Below, piece by piece: positions 25,397-33,653 of a DNA stretch of 64,000 nucleotides. The DNA lies in assembly GCF_023369555.1 (NCBI RefSeq), contig NZ_JACJVC010000002.1, positions 62,001 through 126,000 of the forward strand, written 5' to 3'. The DNA comes from Actinomyces sp. AC-20-1. GTDB lineage: Bacteria; Actinomycetota; Actinomycetes; Actinomycetales; Actinomycetaceae. The notes under the pieces are model-generated. The model saw only the letters and a program-made list of their open reading frames with translations. It was not told where the DNA came from and searched no databases. Each line of letters opens with the position of its first letter. Position 1 is the first letter of the stretch. Both the position numbers and the translations under genes were made by a program.

Positions 25397-26716
25397 TCAG
25401 GGCTGGGCGGGCGGCTGGGTAGGCGCTGACGTGGGCGGCTGGTTGGGCGCCGACGCGGGTGGCTGGGTAGGCGGCGACATCGGCACCGGCGTCGGGTCCG
25501 CGAGCCTGAGGGTGTCGCGCGGCACCGTGTACTCCACGCCCGGGTAGCGGCCGAACTGCTCCTCGCCCGTGCGCGGCCCGAAGGCGTCCAGCACGGCCAG
25601 GGCCTGGCCCGGCGTCGGCCAGCCCGTGGAGGCGGACGAGCCCGTGGGCGTCGTCGGCGCGAACCACGCCGTCGACTCCTTCGGCCGCAGCATGATCCGG
25701 CCGGGGGCGCGGCGGTCGCGCAGCGCGTGCGCGCGCCACGTGTGCACCGGGTGGGAGGAGGCCCACACGACCAGGTGCAGCCACAGGCCCTTCTCGCGCG
25801 TGGCCCGGTCCGCCATCGCGTGCAGGTTGACCTGCGCTCCCAGGTACTTGCCGCCGGCCAGCAGGCCGATCGCGCCGGGCACGCCCTGCGGCGCCACCGA
25901 GTAGCCGTGGTTGTCCGCCGTGTACTCCTGGGCGCGCGACAGCGCCTGGCTGAGCAGCGGGATGTTGGAGGCCAGCATCGTCGCGACGATGCGGAACCAG
26001 GAGACGTGCCCGGCCGCGAGGTGGCCGACCTCGTGGCCGATGACGAAGCGCAGCGCCTCGGGGTCGCGGGCCCGGCCGCCGACCTCGAACAGGTCCGAGT
26101 GGACGACGATGAAGCGCCTGAAGCCGTGGCCCGAGGCGAAGGCGTTGATGCTGCCGTTGCCGAGCACGACGTAGGCGTCCGGGACCCGGCGCAGGCCGAA
26201 GTGCCGGGCCGCCTCGACCACCATGCGGTAGCCCTCGGGGAACTGGGTGGGGCTCATCTGGACGGCGCGGGAGCGCTGCTCGGCGTAGAGCAGGGCGCGC
26301 ACGACCCACACGATGACGGGGATGAGGGGCACGACGAGCAGGAACTGCGCGCCGGCGGAGGCGGTGTCCCCGACGAAGAACTCACGCACGTCCGCCGGCC
26401 AGCCGGTCGGGTCCGGGACCGCGAGGAGCCACCCGCACAGCGCGGCCCACAGGACCAGGCCCAGCCCGCTGAGGATGACGCTCGTCCACATCAGGGGGAG
26501 CTCGGCGGGGTGGCGCAGCGGCTTGATGCCCCACAGCCCGTGCACGGTGGCGCCGTTGGCGAGGGTCGGCGGCGCCGCCTCGGGGGCCGGGACGCCTGGA
26601 GGCGCGACGGGCGCCGCCGGAGCCGGCCCGGGGACGGGCGAGGGGCCCGCGAAGGGGCCGGCGGGGGAGGGGCGGGCCTCGGACCCAGGGGTCTGAGCGG
26701 AGTCGTGATCGGTCAT
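25397..26716 (-). CDS. Membrane M48-family metallopeptidase
   Basis: Integral-membrane zinc peptidase of 439 residues. Order: a Pro/Ala-rich cytoplasmic tail to residue 50, two membrane segments (WTSVILSGLGLVLWAALCGWLL and FLLVVPLIPVIVWVVRALL), the catalytic domain with GSINAFASG, RFVIGHEVGHLAAGHVSW (HExxH) and the distal ligand region AQEYTADNHG, then a C-terminal Pro/Thr/Gln repeat tail (PTQPPASAPNQPPTSAP). M48 proteins commonly degrade misfolded membrane proteins. TAGCGT (complement of 26723-26728) is 6 nt before ATG 26716, so the mRNA is probably leaderless. Family B hairpins lie on both sides. Confidence 0.88.
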   Translation of the reverse strand: MTDHDSAQTPGSEARPSPAGPFAGPSPVPGPAPAAPVAPPGVPAPEAAPPTLANGATVHGLWGIKPLRHPAELPLMWTSVILSGLGLVLWAALCGWLLAVPDPTGWPADVREFFVGDTASAGAQFLLVVPLIPVIVWVVRALLYAEQRSRAVQMSPTQFPEGYRMVVEAARHFGLRRVPDAYVVLGNGSINAFASGHGFRRFIVVHSDLFEVGGRARDPEALRFVIGHEVGHLAAGHVSWFRIVATMLASNIPLLSQALSRAQEYTADNHGYSVAPQGVPGAIGLLAGGKYLGAQVNLHAMADRATREKGLWLHLVVWASSHPVHTWRAHALRDRRAPGRIMLRPKESTAWFAPTTPTGSSASTGWPTPGQALAVLDAFGPRTGEEQFGRYPGVEYTVPRDTLRLADPTPVPMSPPTQPPASAPNQPPTSAPTQPPAQP

Positions 26717-26851
26717 GCGCCCACGCTAAGGGTCCGCACCCGTCCACCGGCTGGGCCGTGGGGATGATCTGCGGCCGGCGGCGTCGTCCTCCTGCGGAAG
26801 GAGGGAGGGGTGGGTGCGTGTGGCCGTCGTCTCCTCTCTCCCCGCCGACGC

Positions 26852-26920
26852 CGAGCTCGAGGTTGAGGCGCCGAGCTCGAGGACTAGGGCATCGACCTCG
26901 GCACCTAAGGCTCGAGCTCG
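26852..26920. repeat. 69-bp hairpin element family B, copy 2
   Basis: Degenerate copy with arms at 26852-26881 and 26891-26920 (24/30 complementary) and a 9-nt loop. The half-site CGAGCTCGAG occurs twice in the left arm. It lies between the divergent M48 and Pth2-like promoters. Confidence 0.7.
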
Positions 26921-26984
26921 TGAGTGAGGGCGAAGGCGAGGGTGAGGGATGGGTGCGTGCCGGGCAGGACGCTAGGGTCTGCGC

Positions 26985-27827
26985 GTGAGAGACCCGCAGC
27001 CAGGACCCGCCGCCCCCGCCGCACCCGCGGCTCCCGCCCCGCCGGTCTCCCCACTGAGCCCCGGCGCCGAGGTCGCCCCCGGCACCGAGTGGGGCATGCA
27101 GGTCACCGTCCGCTACGACAAGGTCCACCCCTCGCGCCGCGTCGACGTCGCCGAGGCCACCGCGCGCGCCGTCGTCGCCCTCCTCGCCTCACCCGAGGCC
27201 GCCCCCGGCGGGCCCTGGCACGAGGCGGTGCGCTACTGGCGCGACGGGCGCATCCGCAAGCTCGTGCGCCGCGCCCGGGGCCGGCGCTGGGACGAGGTCC
27301 AGTCCCTGCCGGGCGCCACCGTCACCCAGGACGGGCCCCTGGGCTGGGCGCCCGCAGCGGCCCGCGCCCTCGTCCCGGCTCCTGTCCGCCCCCTGCCCGC
27401 GGCCCTGGCCAAGACGCAGGTCGAGGGCACGCACTTCCCCCACGGTGACGAGCTTCCGCCGCCGCCCGCAGCGGTGACCGCCGCCGTCCACCGGGCCGGG
27501 ACCACAGGCCGGAACGCCGCCGACCTGCTCGCCCTGGGCAGCGCCTCGACGTCCCAGGGCGCCCTCGTCACCATCGAGGTGACCCCGCTGCACGAGATGA
27601 CCTCCGGCAAGCTCTGCGCCCAGGTCGCCCACGCCGCCCAGCTGGCCTGGCAGAGCCCTCACATGCCCCCGGCCCTGCGCAGCGCCTGGGCCGAGGACGG
27701 CTACCGCGTGCGCGTCATCTGGCCCGAGCGCGGGGCGTGGGACTCCACGCCCCGGCCCGTCTCGGTCGTGGACGCGGGACTCACCGAGCTCGGAGGGCCC
27801 ACGGAGACGACCCGCGCCTTCTGGTGA
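26985..27827 (+). CDS. Peptidyl-tRNA hydrolase II-like protein
   Basis: A 280-residue protein with a Pth2-type domain at the C-terminus. HEMTSGKLCAQVAHAAQLAW near residues 200-220 matches the K-x-x-A-Q-x-x-H-A-A core of Pth2 enzymes that recycle peptidyl-tRNA, and SVVDAGLTELGGPTETTRAFW matches their final strand. The first 190 residues, with a Pro/Ala leader and an Arg-rich segment, are typical of the long actinobacterial form. GTG 26985 is preceded at 6 nt by TAGGGT (26973-26978) and has no Shine-Dalgarno. Catalytic activity is assumed from the family. Confidence 0.78.
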   Translation: MRDPQPGPAAPAAPAAPAPPVSPLSPGAEVAPGTEWGMQVTVRYDKVHPSRRVDVAEATARAVVALLASPEAAPGGPWHEAVRYWRDGRIRKLVRRARGRRWDEVQSLPGATVTQDGPLGWAPAAARALVPAPVRPLPAALAKTQVEGTHFPHGDELPPPPAAVTAAVHRAGTTGRNAADLLALGSASTSQGALVTIEVTPLHEMTSGKLCAQVAHAAQLAWQSPHMPPALRSAWAEDGYRVRVIWPERGAWDSTPRPVSVVDAGLTELGGPTETTRAFW

Positions 27828-27883
27828 CGCCGGGCCCAGCCGGCTGCGGTGGGCCGGGGACCCGCCGCCTCGGGCGGCGGCGG

Positions 27884-28474
27884 TCAGGCGGCGACGGCGG
27901 AGGAGCCGAGCGCGACGGCCTCCTCCTCGTCCTCCACCGGCTCGGGCGTGCCCCGGAAGACCCACAGGCGCATGAGCGTGTAGAGGTACAGGCCCTCGCA
28001 GCACGCTGAGATGACGCGCGCGAGCTCGGCGTTGACACCGGCCAGGTGCAGGACGCTCGACAGCCCCAGGATGAAGATGACGTACTGGCTCACGAGCCCG
28101 ACGACGTAGCGGCCGCCCTGCGCGGACAGTGAGCCGTGCGACTGGAAGTTGAGCCACCGGTTGAGCACCAGCGAGTAGGCGCCGGCCACGAGGTAGCCGA
28201 GGGTCACTGCCAGCGGGTAGAACACGTGCATCCGCTCGTACATCACCCACAGCAGGCAGATGTCGATGACGAAGGCCGAGCCGTTGATGAGGGCGTAGCC
28301 GATGAAGGTCACGGGCACGAGCGCGCGCAGGCGCCGGGGCAGGACCCGGTGGATGCGGGAGATGACCTTGAGGAAGGCGTGCGGGGCACGGCGCGAGGGG
28401 TCGTTGAGGACGTCGAGACGGTCCTGGATCCGGTCGCGCACCGCGCTGGTCGCCGTCCGCGCCGCTACCGACAT
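27884..28474 (-). CDS. GtrA-like membrane protein
   Basis: Four-TM protein of 196 residues of the GtrA/DPMS family, thought to move lipid-linked sugars across the membrane during wall or glycan assembly. Segments: LVPVTFIGYALINGSAFVID, FYPLAVTLGYLVAGAYSLVLNRWLNF (with the conserved N-R-x-x-x-F), YVVGLVSQYVIFILGLSSVLHL and VISACCEGLYLYTLMRLWVF. ATG 28474 is selected by AGGAGGACGCG just upstream; the tail is acidic. No glycosyltransferase partner is adjacent. Confidence 0.85.
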   Translation of the reverse strand: MSVAARTATSAVRDRIQDRLDVLNDPSRRAPHAFLKVISRIHRVLPRRLRALVPVTFIGYALINGSAFVIDICLLWVMYERMHVFYPLAVTLGYLVAGAYSLVLNRWLNFQSHGSLSAQGGRYVVGLVSQYVIFILGLSSVLHLAGVNAELARVISACCEGLYLYTLMRLWVFRGTPEPVEDEEEAVALGSSAVAA

Positions 28475-28611
28475 CGCGTCCTCCTCCTGTGGCACTCACC
28501 GGTTGAGCGCTACCTGACACGGAGTCTTCCCTGCCCCGGCCGGTGGGGCAAGCCCACCAGGATGAGATCAGGGGCGCACCCGGGTCCTCCCTGAGAAGGA
28601 CAAGGGTCCCT

Positions 28612-28626
28612 CCCGCCAGCGGCGGG
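28612..28626 (-). terminator. Hairpin 3' of the HAD gene
   Basis: CCCGCC-AGC-GGCGGG forms a perfect 6-bp stem with a 3-nt loop just beyond the HAD stop (28633) on the minus strand, before gtrA. No T-run follows. Confidence 0.45.
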
Positions 28627-28632
28627 CGCCCG

Positions 28633-29340
28633 TCAGGAGGGCCGCGACAGCGCCTCGACGACGCCCCGGCGCAGCACCTGGCCGCCGGCGTCCACCGGGT
28701 GGTGCAGGACCCGCAGCCCCACGCCCCGGGCCGAGGCGATGTTCTCGGCGCTGTCGTCCACGAACAGGGCCTCGTGGGCGCTCACCCCGGCCAGGCGCAG
28801 GACGGTCTCGAAGTAGCGCGGGTCCGGCTTGGCGACCCCGAGCGTGCAGGAGTAGGCGTCGAGATCGCACAGCCCGTCGTAGCGCAGCTGCGAGCGCATC
28901 CACCCCATCCGCTCCTCGTGCTGGTTCGTCGCCAGGACCGTGAGGTAGCCGGCCGCCCTGAGGTCGGCCACCAGCTGGCGGGCGGCCGGGTCCGGCGTCG
29001 CCCGCCGCCACACGCGCATGAGGTCGTCGGTGCCGACCTCCAGGCCCAGGCGCTCCACCAGCCGGTCCAGCAGGTCGGCCAGTCTCTCGCGCCCCTCGAG
29101 GGCCGGGTGCTCCTCGGTGAGCAGGCAGTCGGCGAACTCCGGCCCCCCGGCCTCGGCCAGGGCCTGGCGCCAGGGGGTGCCGATGAGCTGCAGCACGCCG
29201 TCGGCGTCGAGCAGGACAGCGCGAACGGCCCCGGTGCCGACGGGCGGGATGGCAGCCGGTGCCGGGGGCCTGGCGGCGGGCGGTGCGGGAGGACGGCCCT
29301 CGGCGGCCGCGGGGGAGTGGGGCGTGGCGGACTCGGTCAT
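28633..29340 (-). CDS. HAD-superfamily hydrolase
   Basis: A 235-residue haloacid-dehalogenase-fold phosphatase-like enzyme. Motif I is AVLLDADGVLQ (nucleophile Asp, Asp+2), motif II is LATNQ, motif III is GVAKPDPRYFETVL and motif IV is ALFVDDSAENI. A helical cap lies between motifs I and II. The first 40 residues are an Ala/Pro-rich leader. ATG 29340 has CAGGAT 6 nt upstream and no Shine-Dalgarno. Substrate cannot be predicted; small phosphorylated metabolites are typical. Confidence 0.85.
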   Translation of the reverse strand: MTESATPHSPAAAEGRPPAPPAARPPAPAAIPPVGTGAVRAVLLDADGVLQLIGTPWRQALAEAGGPEFADCLLTEEHPALEGRERLADLLDRLVERLGLEVGTDDLMRVWRRATPDPAARQLVADLRAAGYLTVLATNQHEERMGWMRSQLRYDGLCDLDAYSCTLGVAKPDPRYFETVLRLAGVSAHEALFVDDSAENIASARGVGLRVLHHPVDAGGQVLRRGVVEALSRPS

Positions 29341-29385
29341 GCCCTCATCCTGCCCCGCCCGGCGGCCCGGTGGGAGACTGTCGCC

Positions 29386-30819
29386 ATGCCTGAGCACACC
29401 ACCGACCGAGCCCCTGCCACGACCAGCGCGCGCGCGGCCACGGTCCTCACCGACGCCGACGCCTACACCGCCTCGCTCATTGACCTCGTCACCGCCTCAC
29501 CCTCGAGCTACCACGCGGCCGCCGCCCTCGCAGCCCGGCTCGAGGCCGCCGGCTTCACCGCGGTGGACGAGACCGTCCCCTGGGGTGAGGACCTGCCCGA
29601 GCGCGGCTACGTGCTGCGCGACGGCGCCGTGGCCGCCTGGATGCTGCCGCAGGCTCCCGGCCCCGCCACCGCCTTCCGCGTCGTCGGCTCCCACACGGAC
29701 TCGCCCGCCCTCAAGCTCAAGCCCGCCGCCGCCCTGGCCCGCGAGGGCTACCAGCTCGTCAACGCCGAGGTCTACGGCGGCCCCCTGCTCAACTCCTTCC
29801 TCGACCGCGACCTGGGCCTGGCCGGCCGGCTCGTCACCCACGACGGCGCCGTCCACCTCGTGCGCACCGGCCCCCTCGCGCGCGTCGCCCAGCTCGCCCC
29901 GCACCTGGACCGCAGCGTCAACGAGGGCTTGCACCTGGACCGCCAGGCCCACCTGACGCCCCTGTGGTCCCTCTGCGGTCAGGCGGCCGGGACCGAGGAC
30001 GCCGCCACGCGCGGCGAGGCCGACGCCGTCGAGCAGCACCTGTGCGAGCTCGCCGGGATCGAGAGGGCCGAGCTCGCCTCCCACGACGTCCTCACCTACC
30101 CCACGGAGGCCCCCGGGCGGATCGGCCGCCACGGCGAGATGCTCGCCTCCTCGCGCCTGGACAACCTCAGCTCCGTCCAGGCCAGCCTCGTCGCCCTCGA
30201 GGCCCTGGCGGCCGGCGCCGGCCTCGGCGAGGGCGCCACGGCCCGGTGGGAGTCCGCCACGGCCCGGTGGGAGTCCGCCACGGCGCGCGACGCCGTCGTC
30301 CTCATCGCCAACGACCATGAGGAGGTCGGCTCCGAGACCCGCTCGGGCGCCGCCGGCCCCTTCCTCGAGGTGGTGCTGCGCCGTCTCGCGCGCCGCATGG
30401 GCCTGGAGGGGGAGGCCTTCGAGGCGGCGATGGCTCGCTCCGTGTGCGTGTCCGCCGACGCCGGCCACGGCGTCCACCCCTGCTACCCGGACAAGCACGA
30501 CCCGGCCGTGCGCCCGGTGCTCGGCGGCGGCCCCCTGCTCAAGGTCAACGCGAGCCAGCGCTACGCCTCCGACGCCGTGGGCGCGGCCCTGTGGGAGCGG
30601 GCCTGCCGCGCCGCGGGCGTGCCGCACCAGGACTTCGTGTCCTCCAACGCGGTGCCCTGCGGCTCGACCATCGGCCCGATCACCGCGACCCGCCTGGGGA
30701 TGACGACGGTGGATGTGGGCCAGCCGCTGCTGTCGATGCACTCGCAGCGCGAGCTGTGCGCCGTCGTCGACGGCCCCTGGCTCGCCCAGGCGCTGGCCGC
30801 CTTCTGGGCGGGGCTGTGA
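29386..30819 (+). CDS. M18-family aspartyl aminopeptidase
   Basis: Zinc aminopeptidase (477 residues) removing N-terminal acidic residues from peptides in the cytoplasm. Metal and catalytic motifs are intact: GSHTDSPALKLKP, SSRLDNLSSVQASL, ANDHEEVGSETRSGA and QPLLSMHSQRE. A 21-bp tandem duplication encoding ARWESAT twice lies near residue 285 in a surface insertion. The start is ATG 29386, with GAGACT at 29374-29379 6 nt before it; the frame stays open far upstream, antisense to the HAD gene, but that is not coding. The stop overlaps the ychJ-like gene as GTGA. Confidence 0.92.
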   Translation: MPEHTTDRAPATTSARAATVLTDADAYTASLIDLVTASPSSYHAAAALAARLEAAGFTAVDETVPWGEDLPERGYVLRDGAVAAWMLPQAPGPATAFRVVGSHTDSPALKLKPAAALAREGYQLVNAEVYGGPLLNSFLDRDLGLAGRLVTHDGAVHLVRTGPLARVAQLAPHLDRSVNEGLHLDRQAHLTPLWSLCGQAAGTEDAATRGEADAVEQHLCELAGIERAELASHDVLTYPTEAPGRIGRHGEMLASSRLDNLSSVQASLVALEALAAGAGLGEGATARWESATARWESATARDAVVLIANDHEEVGSETRSGAAGPFLEVVLRRLARRMGLEGEAFEAAMARSVCVSADAGHGVHPCYPDKHDPAVRPVLGGGPLLKVNASQRYASDAVGAALWERACRAAGVPHQDFVSSNAVPCGSTIGPITATRLGMTTVDVGQPLLSMHSQRELCAVVDGPWLAQALAAFWAGL

Positions 30820-31289
30820 GCGCGCGCCGAGCCCGAGGGCCCGTGCACCCGTCCGGCGGCTCGCCCGTGCGCAGCGCCGGGGCCCGGCCCGCCGACCCCT
30901 GCCCCTGCGGCAGTGGACGGGTCTTCGCCGACTGCTGCGAGAGCGTGCTCGACGGCGCCGCCACCCCCACGGCCGAGACGCTCATGCGCTCGCGCTACAC
31001 GGCCTTCGCCGTCGGCGACGAGGACCACCTCTTCCGCACCTGGCACCCGCGCACCCGCCCGGACGGCCCCTACTGCCACCCCGGCACGCGCTGGCTGGGG
31101 CTCACCGTCCACGAGTGCGTCGGGGGAGGGGAGGAGGCCGCCGACGGCGAGGAGGCGGTCGTTGAGCTCACGGCCCGCTTCGAGACGGTGGACGGGCGCG
31201 GCGGCACGGTGCTCGACGCGCTGAGGGAGCGCAGCACCTTCGTCCGGCGGGCCGGCCGCTGGCTCTACGTCGACGGCGAGCACCTGTAG
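30816..31289 (+). CDS. YchJ/UPF0225 family SEC-C motif protein
   Basis: A 157-residue protein with the zinc-binding SEC-C motif near the N-terminus (CPCGSGRVFADCC) and the YchJ core (ETLMRSRYTAFAVGDEDHLFRTWHP, WLGLTVHE). Function is not established; SEC-C modules occur in SecA and in several nucleic-acid-associated proteins. GTG 30816 overlaps the M18 stop by 4 bp, implying translational coupling, and the first 25 residues are a basic Gly/Pro-rich leader. Confidence 0.85.
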   Translation: MSARRARGPVHPSGGSPVRSAGARPADPCPCGSGRVFADCCESVLDGAATPTAETLMRSRYTAFAVGDEDHLFRTWHPRTRPDGPYCHPGTRWLGLTVHECVGGGEEAADGEEAVVELTARFETVDGRGGTVLDALRERSTFVRRAGRWLYVDGEHL

Positions 31290-31355
31290 ACCCTGCGGGA
31301 CCGGCCGCGGGCCGCCGGCTACCTGCGGGACCGGGTGCGCCTGCTGAGACCCGGC

Positions 31356-32486
31356 TCAGGCCCAGGTACCGCGCCAGTACTGGGCGGGGAAGCCCGCCTC
31401 CTGCCAGCCGTCCACCCCCAGCTCGTGCGCCCACCGCAGCGGCGCGAACGGGTCGCGCAGCGCGTAGCGCCCCACCGCCACGGCGTCCGCCTGGCCGGTG
31501 AGCAGCACCTGCTCCGCCTGCGCCCCGCTCTCGATGCGCCCGACGGCCACCACCACCGGGCTGCCCCCGCCCGTCGTCGTCATCGCGGCCACCGCCTGGC
31601 GCACCTGGGCGGCGAAACGGACCTGGTAGCCCGGGCCCGTGGGGAAGCGTGCAGGGACGTTGCCGGCCGTCGAGATGTGCAGGACGTCAACGCCGGCCAC
31701 GACCAGCTCGCGTGCGAGCACCGCCGTGTCCTCGCCCGTGAGACCGCCCTCGACCCAGTCGGTCGCGGACAGGCGGATGCCCAGCACCCGCCCCTCGGGC
31801 CCCTCCCCGAGCACCCGGCGCACGGCGCGCACCGTCTCCAGGGCGAAGCGGCGCCGTCCCTCCGGCGAGCCTCCGAGCGCGTCCTCGCGCTCATTGGACA
31901 GCGGGGACAGGAACTGGTGGATGAGGTAGCCGTGCGCACCGTGCAGCTCGATGAGGTCGTAGCCGGCCTCAACCGCGCGCCGGGCCGCCGACGCGAAGGC
32001 GTCGGCAACCTCGTGGGCCTCGGCGGCGCTCAGTGCCCGCGGCACCGCGTGGCCCGGGTAGGCCAGGGCCGAGGGCGCGACCAGGTCCCAGCCCGCCAGG
32101 GTGCTCGTGCGCGCCGCGCCGCCCTCCGCCGTCGGCAGCCACGGCGGGGTGCCGGCCTTGCGGCCGCCGTGCCCCAGCTGGATCCCCGCCAGCGCGCCGC
32201 CGGCGTGGACGGCCTCCACCAGGCGCCGGTGGCCCTCCACCTGGGCGTCGTCCCACAGGCCGAGGTCGCGCGGGGACAGGCGGCCGCCCGGCGCCACCGC
32301 GGTCGCCTCGACGACGACGGTGCCGAAGCCGCCCAGCGCACGGGCCGCGTAGTGCCGCACGTGCCAGTCGGTGACCACTCCGTCCTCGGCGTCGACGCTG
32401 TACATGCACATGGGCGGCAGCCACAGGCGGTTGCGCGCGCTCGCGGCGCGCATGGTGAGGGGCTCGAGGAGGAGGGGCGTGCTCAT
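31356..32486 (-). CDS. NADH:flavin oxidoreductase, Old Yellow Enzyme family (YqjM-like)
   Basis: FMN-dependent ene-reductase of 376 residues that reduces activated C=C bonds. Features: NRLWLPPMCMYSVDAEDG (FMN and Cys contact near the N-terminus, as in YqjM), GIQLGHGGRKAG (the His-Gly-Gly-Arg segment), IELHGAHGYLIHQFLSPLSNEREDALGGS and the phosphate-binding AVGRIESGAQAEQVL with DAVAVGRYALRDP. ATG 32486 has TAGCGT 7 nt upstream and no Shine-Dalgarno. It is divergent from the patatin gene, 90 bp apart. Confidence 0.92.
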   Translation of the reverse strand: MSTPLLLEPLTMRAASARNRLWLPPMCMYSVDAEDGVVTDWHVRHYAARALGGFGTVVVEATAVAPGGRLSPRDLGLWDDAQVEGHRRLVEAVHAGGALAGIQLGHGGRKAGTPPWLPTAEGGAARTSTLAGWDLVAPSALAYPGHAVPRALSAAEAHEVADAFASAARRAVEAGYDLIELHGAHGYLIHQFLSPLSNEREDALGGSPEGRRRFALETVRAVRRVLGEGPEGRVLGIRLSATDWVEGGLTGEDTAVLARELVVAGVDVLHISTAGNVPARFPTGPGYQVRFAAQVRQAVAAMTTTGGGSPVVVAVGRIESGAQAEQVLLTGQADAVAVGRYALRDPFAPLRWAHELGVDGWQEAGFPAQYWRGTWA

Positions 32487-32576
32487 GACGGCGACGCTAC
32501 GCGCGCGGGCGCCCGCCCTCCTCGTGGCGAGGACCACACTGACCTGAGGGTGCCCGGCCTCGATAGCCTGCGGGCG

Positions 32577-33539
32577 ATGACCACCGCCAGCCCCTCGCGC
32601 CCGACCCGCCCCGTCCGCTTCGGCCAGCCCGGCCACGCCCCGGCCCCCGTCACCACCGAGGTCGACGGCGTCGCCCTCGTCTTCGAGGGAGGCGGCATGC
32701 GCGGCACCTACACGGCGGCGCTCGTGCAGGTGATGCTCGAGGCCGGTCTCGCCTTCCCCTGGGTCGGGGGCATCTCCGCCGGGTCCACCCACACCGTCAA
32801 CATGGTCTCGCGGGACCTGTGGCGCACCCGTGAGGCCTTCGTTGGCCTGCCCGCGGACCCCGAGGCCGGCGGCTGGGGCTCCTTCGTCCGGGGGCAGGGC
32901 TACTTCAACTCCGAGCACATCTACCAGCACACCTCCCTGCCCAACGAGCGCATCCCCTTCGACTGGCCCTCTTTCGCGGCCTCGACCTGCACGGTGCGCA
33001 TCGGCGCCTTCCGCTGCGACACTGGCGAGATGGTCTACTGGGGCCTGGAGGACATGGACGAGCTGGCGGACCTGACGGTCCGCTGCCAGGCCTCCTCCTC
33101 GATGCCGGTGCTCATGCCCACCGTCCACATCGACGGCGTGCCATACCTCGACGGGGCCCTGGGCCCCACCGGTGGCTTCGCGACGGACGCGGCGCTCGCG
33201 GACGGCTACGAGCGCATGCTCGTGGTCTCCACCCGCGCGGCCGGCTACCGCAAGCCGGCCGAGAGGCGGCCCGGGGCCTACCGGCGCCTGTTCCGCCGCA
33301 CCCCGGCCGTGGCGGAGGGGATCATCGCGCGCCCGGCCGGCTACAACCGGACCCTCGGGTGGCTGGAGGAGGAGCGGCGCGCCGGGCGCGTCTACCTGTA
33401 CCAGCCCGAGCGGATGCCGATCGAGAACGGCGAGCTGCGCTACGACCGGGTCTCGAGCGCCTACGAGATGGGTCTGGTGCAGGCGCGCCGTGAGCTGCCG
33501 AGGATCCTGGAGTTCCTGGGCGTCGGTTCCGCGGGCTAG
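32577..33539 (+). CDS. Patatin-like phospholipase
   Basis: A 320-residue lipid acyl hydrolase with the Ser-Asp dyad of patatins. The oxyanion loop is VFEGGGMRGTYTAAL, the nucleophile motif is GGISAGSTHTVN (G-x-S-x-G) and the Asp motif is YLDGALGPTGG. No signal peptide is present. ATG 32577 has TAGCCT (32564-32569) 7 nt upstream and no Shine-Dalgarno. The stop codon abuts a family A repeat. Bacterial patatins of this length usually act on membrane phospholipids; role unknown here. Confidence 0.9.
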   Translation: MTTASPSRPTRPVRFGQPGHAPAPVTTEVDGVALVFEGGGMRGTYTAALVQVMLEAGLAFPWVGGISAGSTHTVNMVSRDLWRTREAFVGLPADPEAGGWGSFVRGQGYFNSEHIYQHTSLPNERIPFDWPSFAASTCTVRIGAFRCDTGEMVYWGLEDMDELADLTVRCQASSSMPVLMPTVHIDGVPYLDGALGPTGGFATDAALADGYERMLVVSTRAAGYRKPAERRPGAYRRLFRRTPAVAEGIIARPAGYNRTLGWLEEERRAGRVYLYQPERMPIENGELRYDRVSSAYEMGLVQARRELPRILEFLGVGSAG

Positions 33540-33540
33540 G

Positions 33541-33651
33541 TGTCACGCATCCCTGGTTAGAACGCTTCTCATGTGGGAGGTTCCGCGGGATTCCGCGGCT
33601 CCTGTGGTGGCCGAGCAGGGTGCGGCGGGCTCTGACCAGGGATGAGTGACA
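33541..33651. repeat. Palindromic repeat family A, copy 3 (111 bp)
   Basis: Left end TGTCACGCATCCCTGGTTAG, right-end complement TGTCACTCATCCCTGGTCAG. The core is TTCCGCGGGATTCCGCGG. The element fills the gap between convergent genes almost exactly, 1 bp after the patatin stop and 2 bp before the Nudix stop. Confidence 0.85.
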
Positions 33652-33653
33652 GG

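Noticed and set aside
28543-29385. Frame open upstream of the M18 gene, which would extend the protein by 281 residues
   Set aside because: It runs antisense through the HAD gene and has no aminopeptidase homology; ATG 29386 has a good promoter box at the usual distance.
31292-31334. 13-bp direct repeat CCTGCGGGACCGG at 31292-31304 and 31322-31334
   Set aside because: Short, GC-rich and isolated; likely chance or minor slippage.
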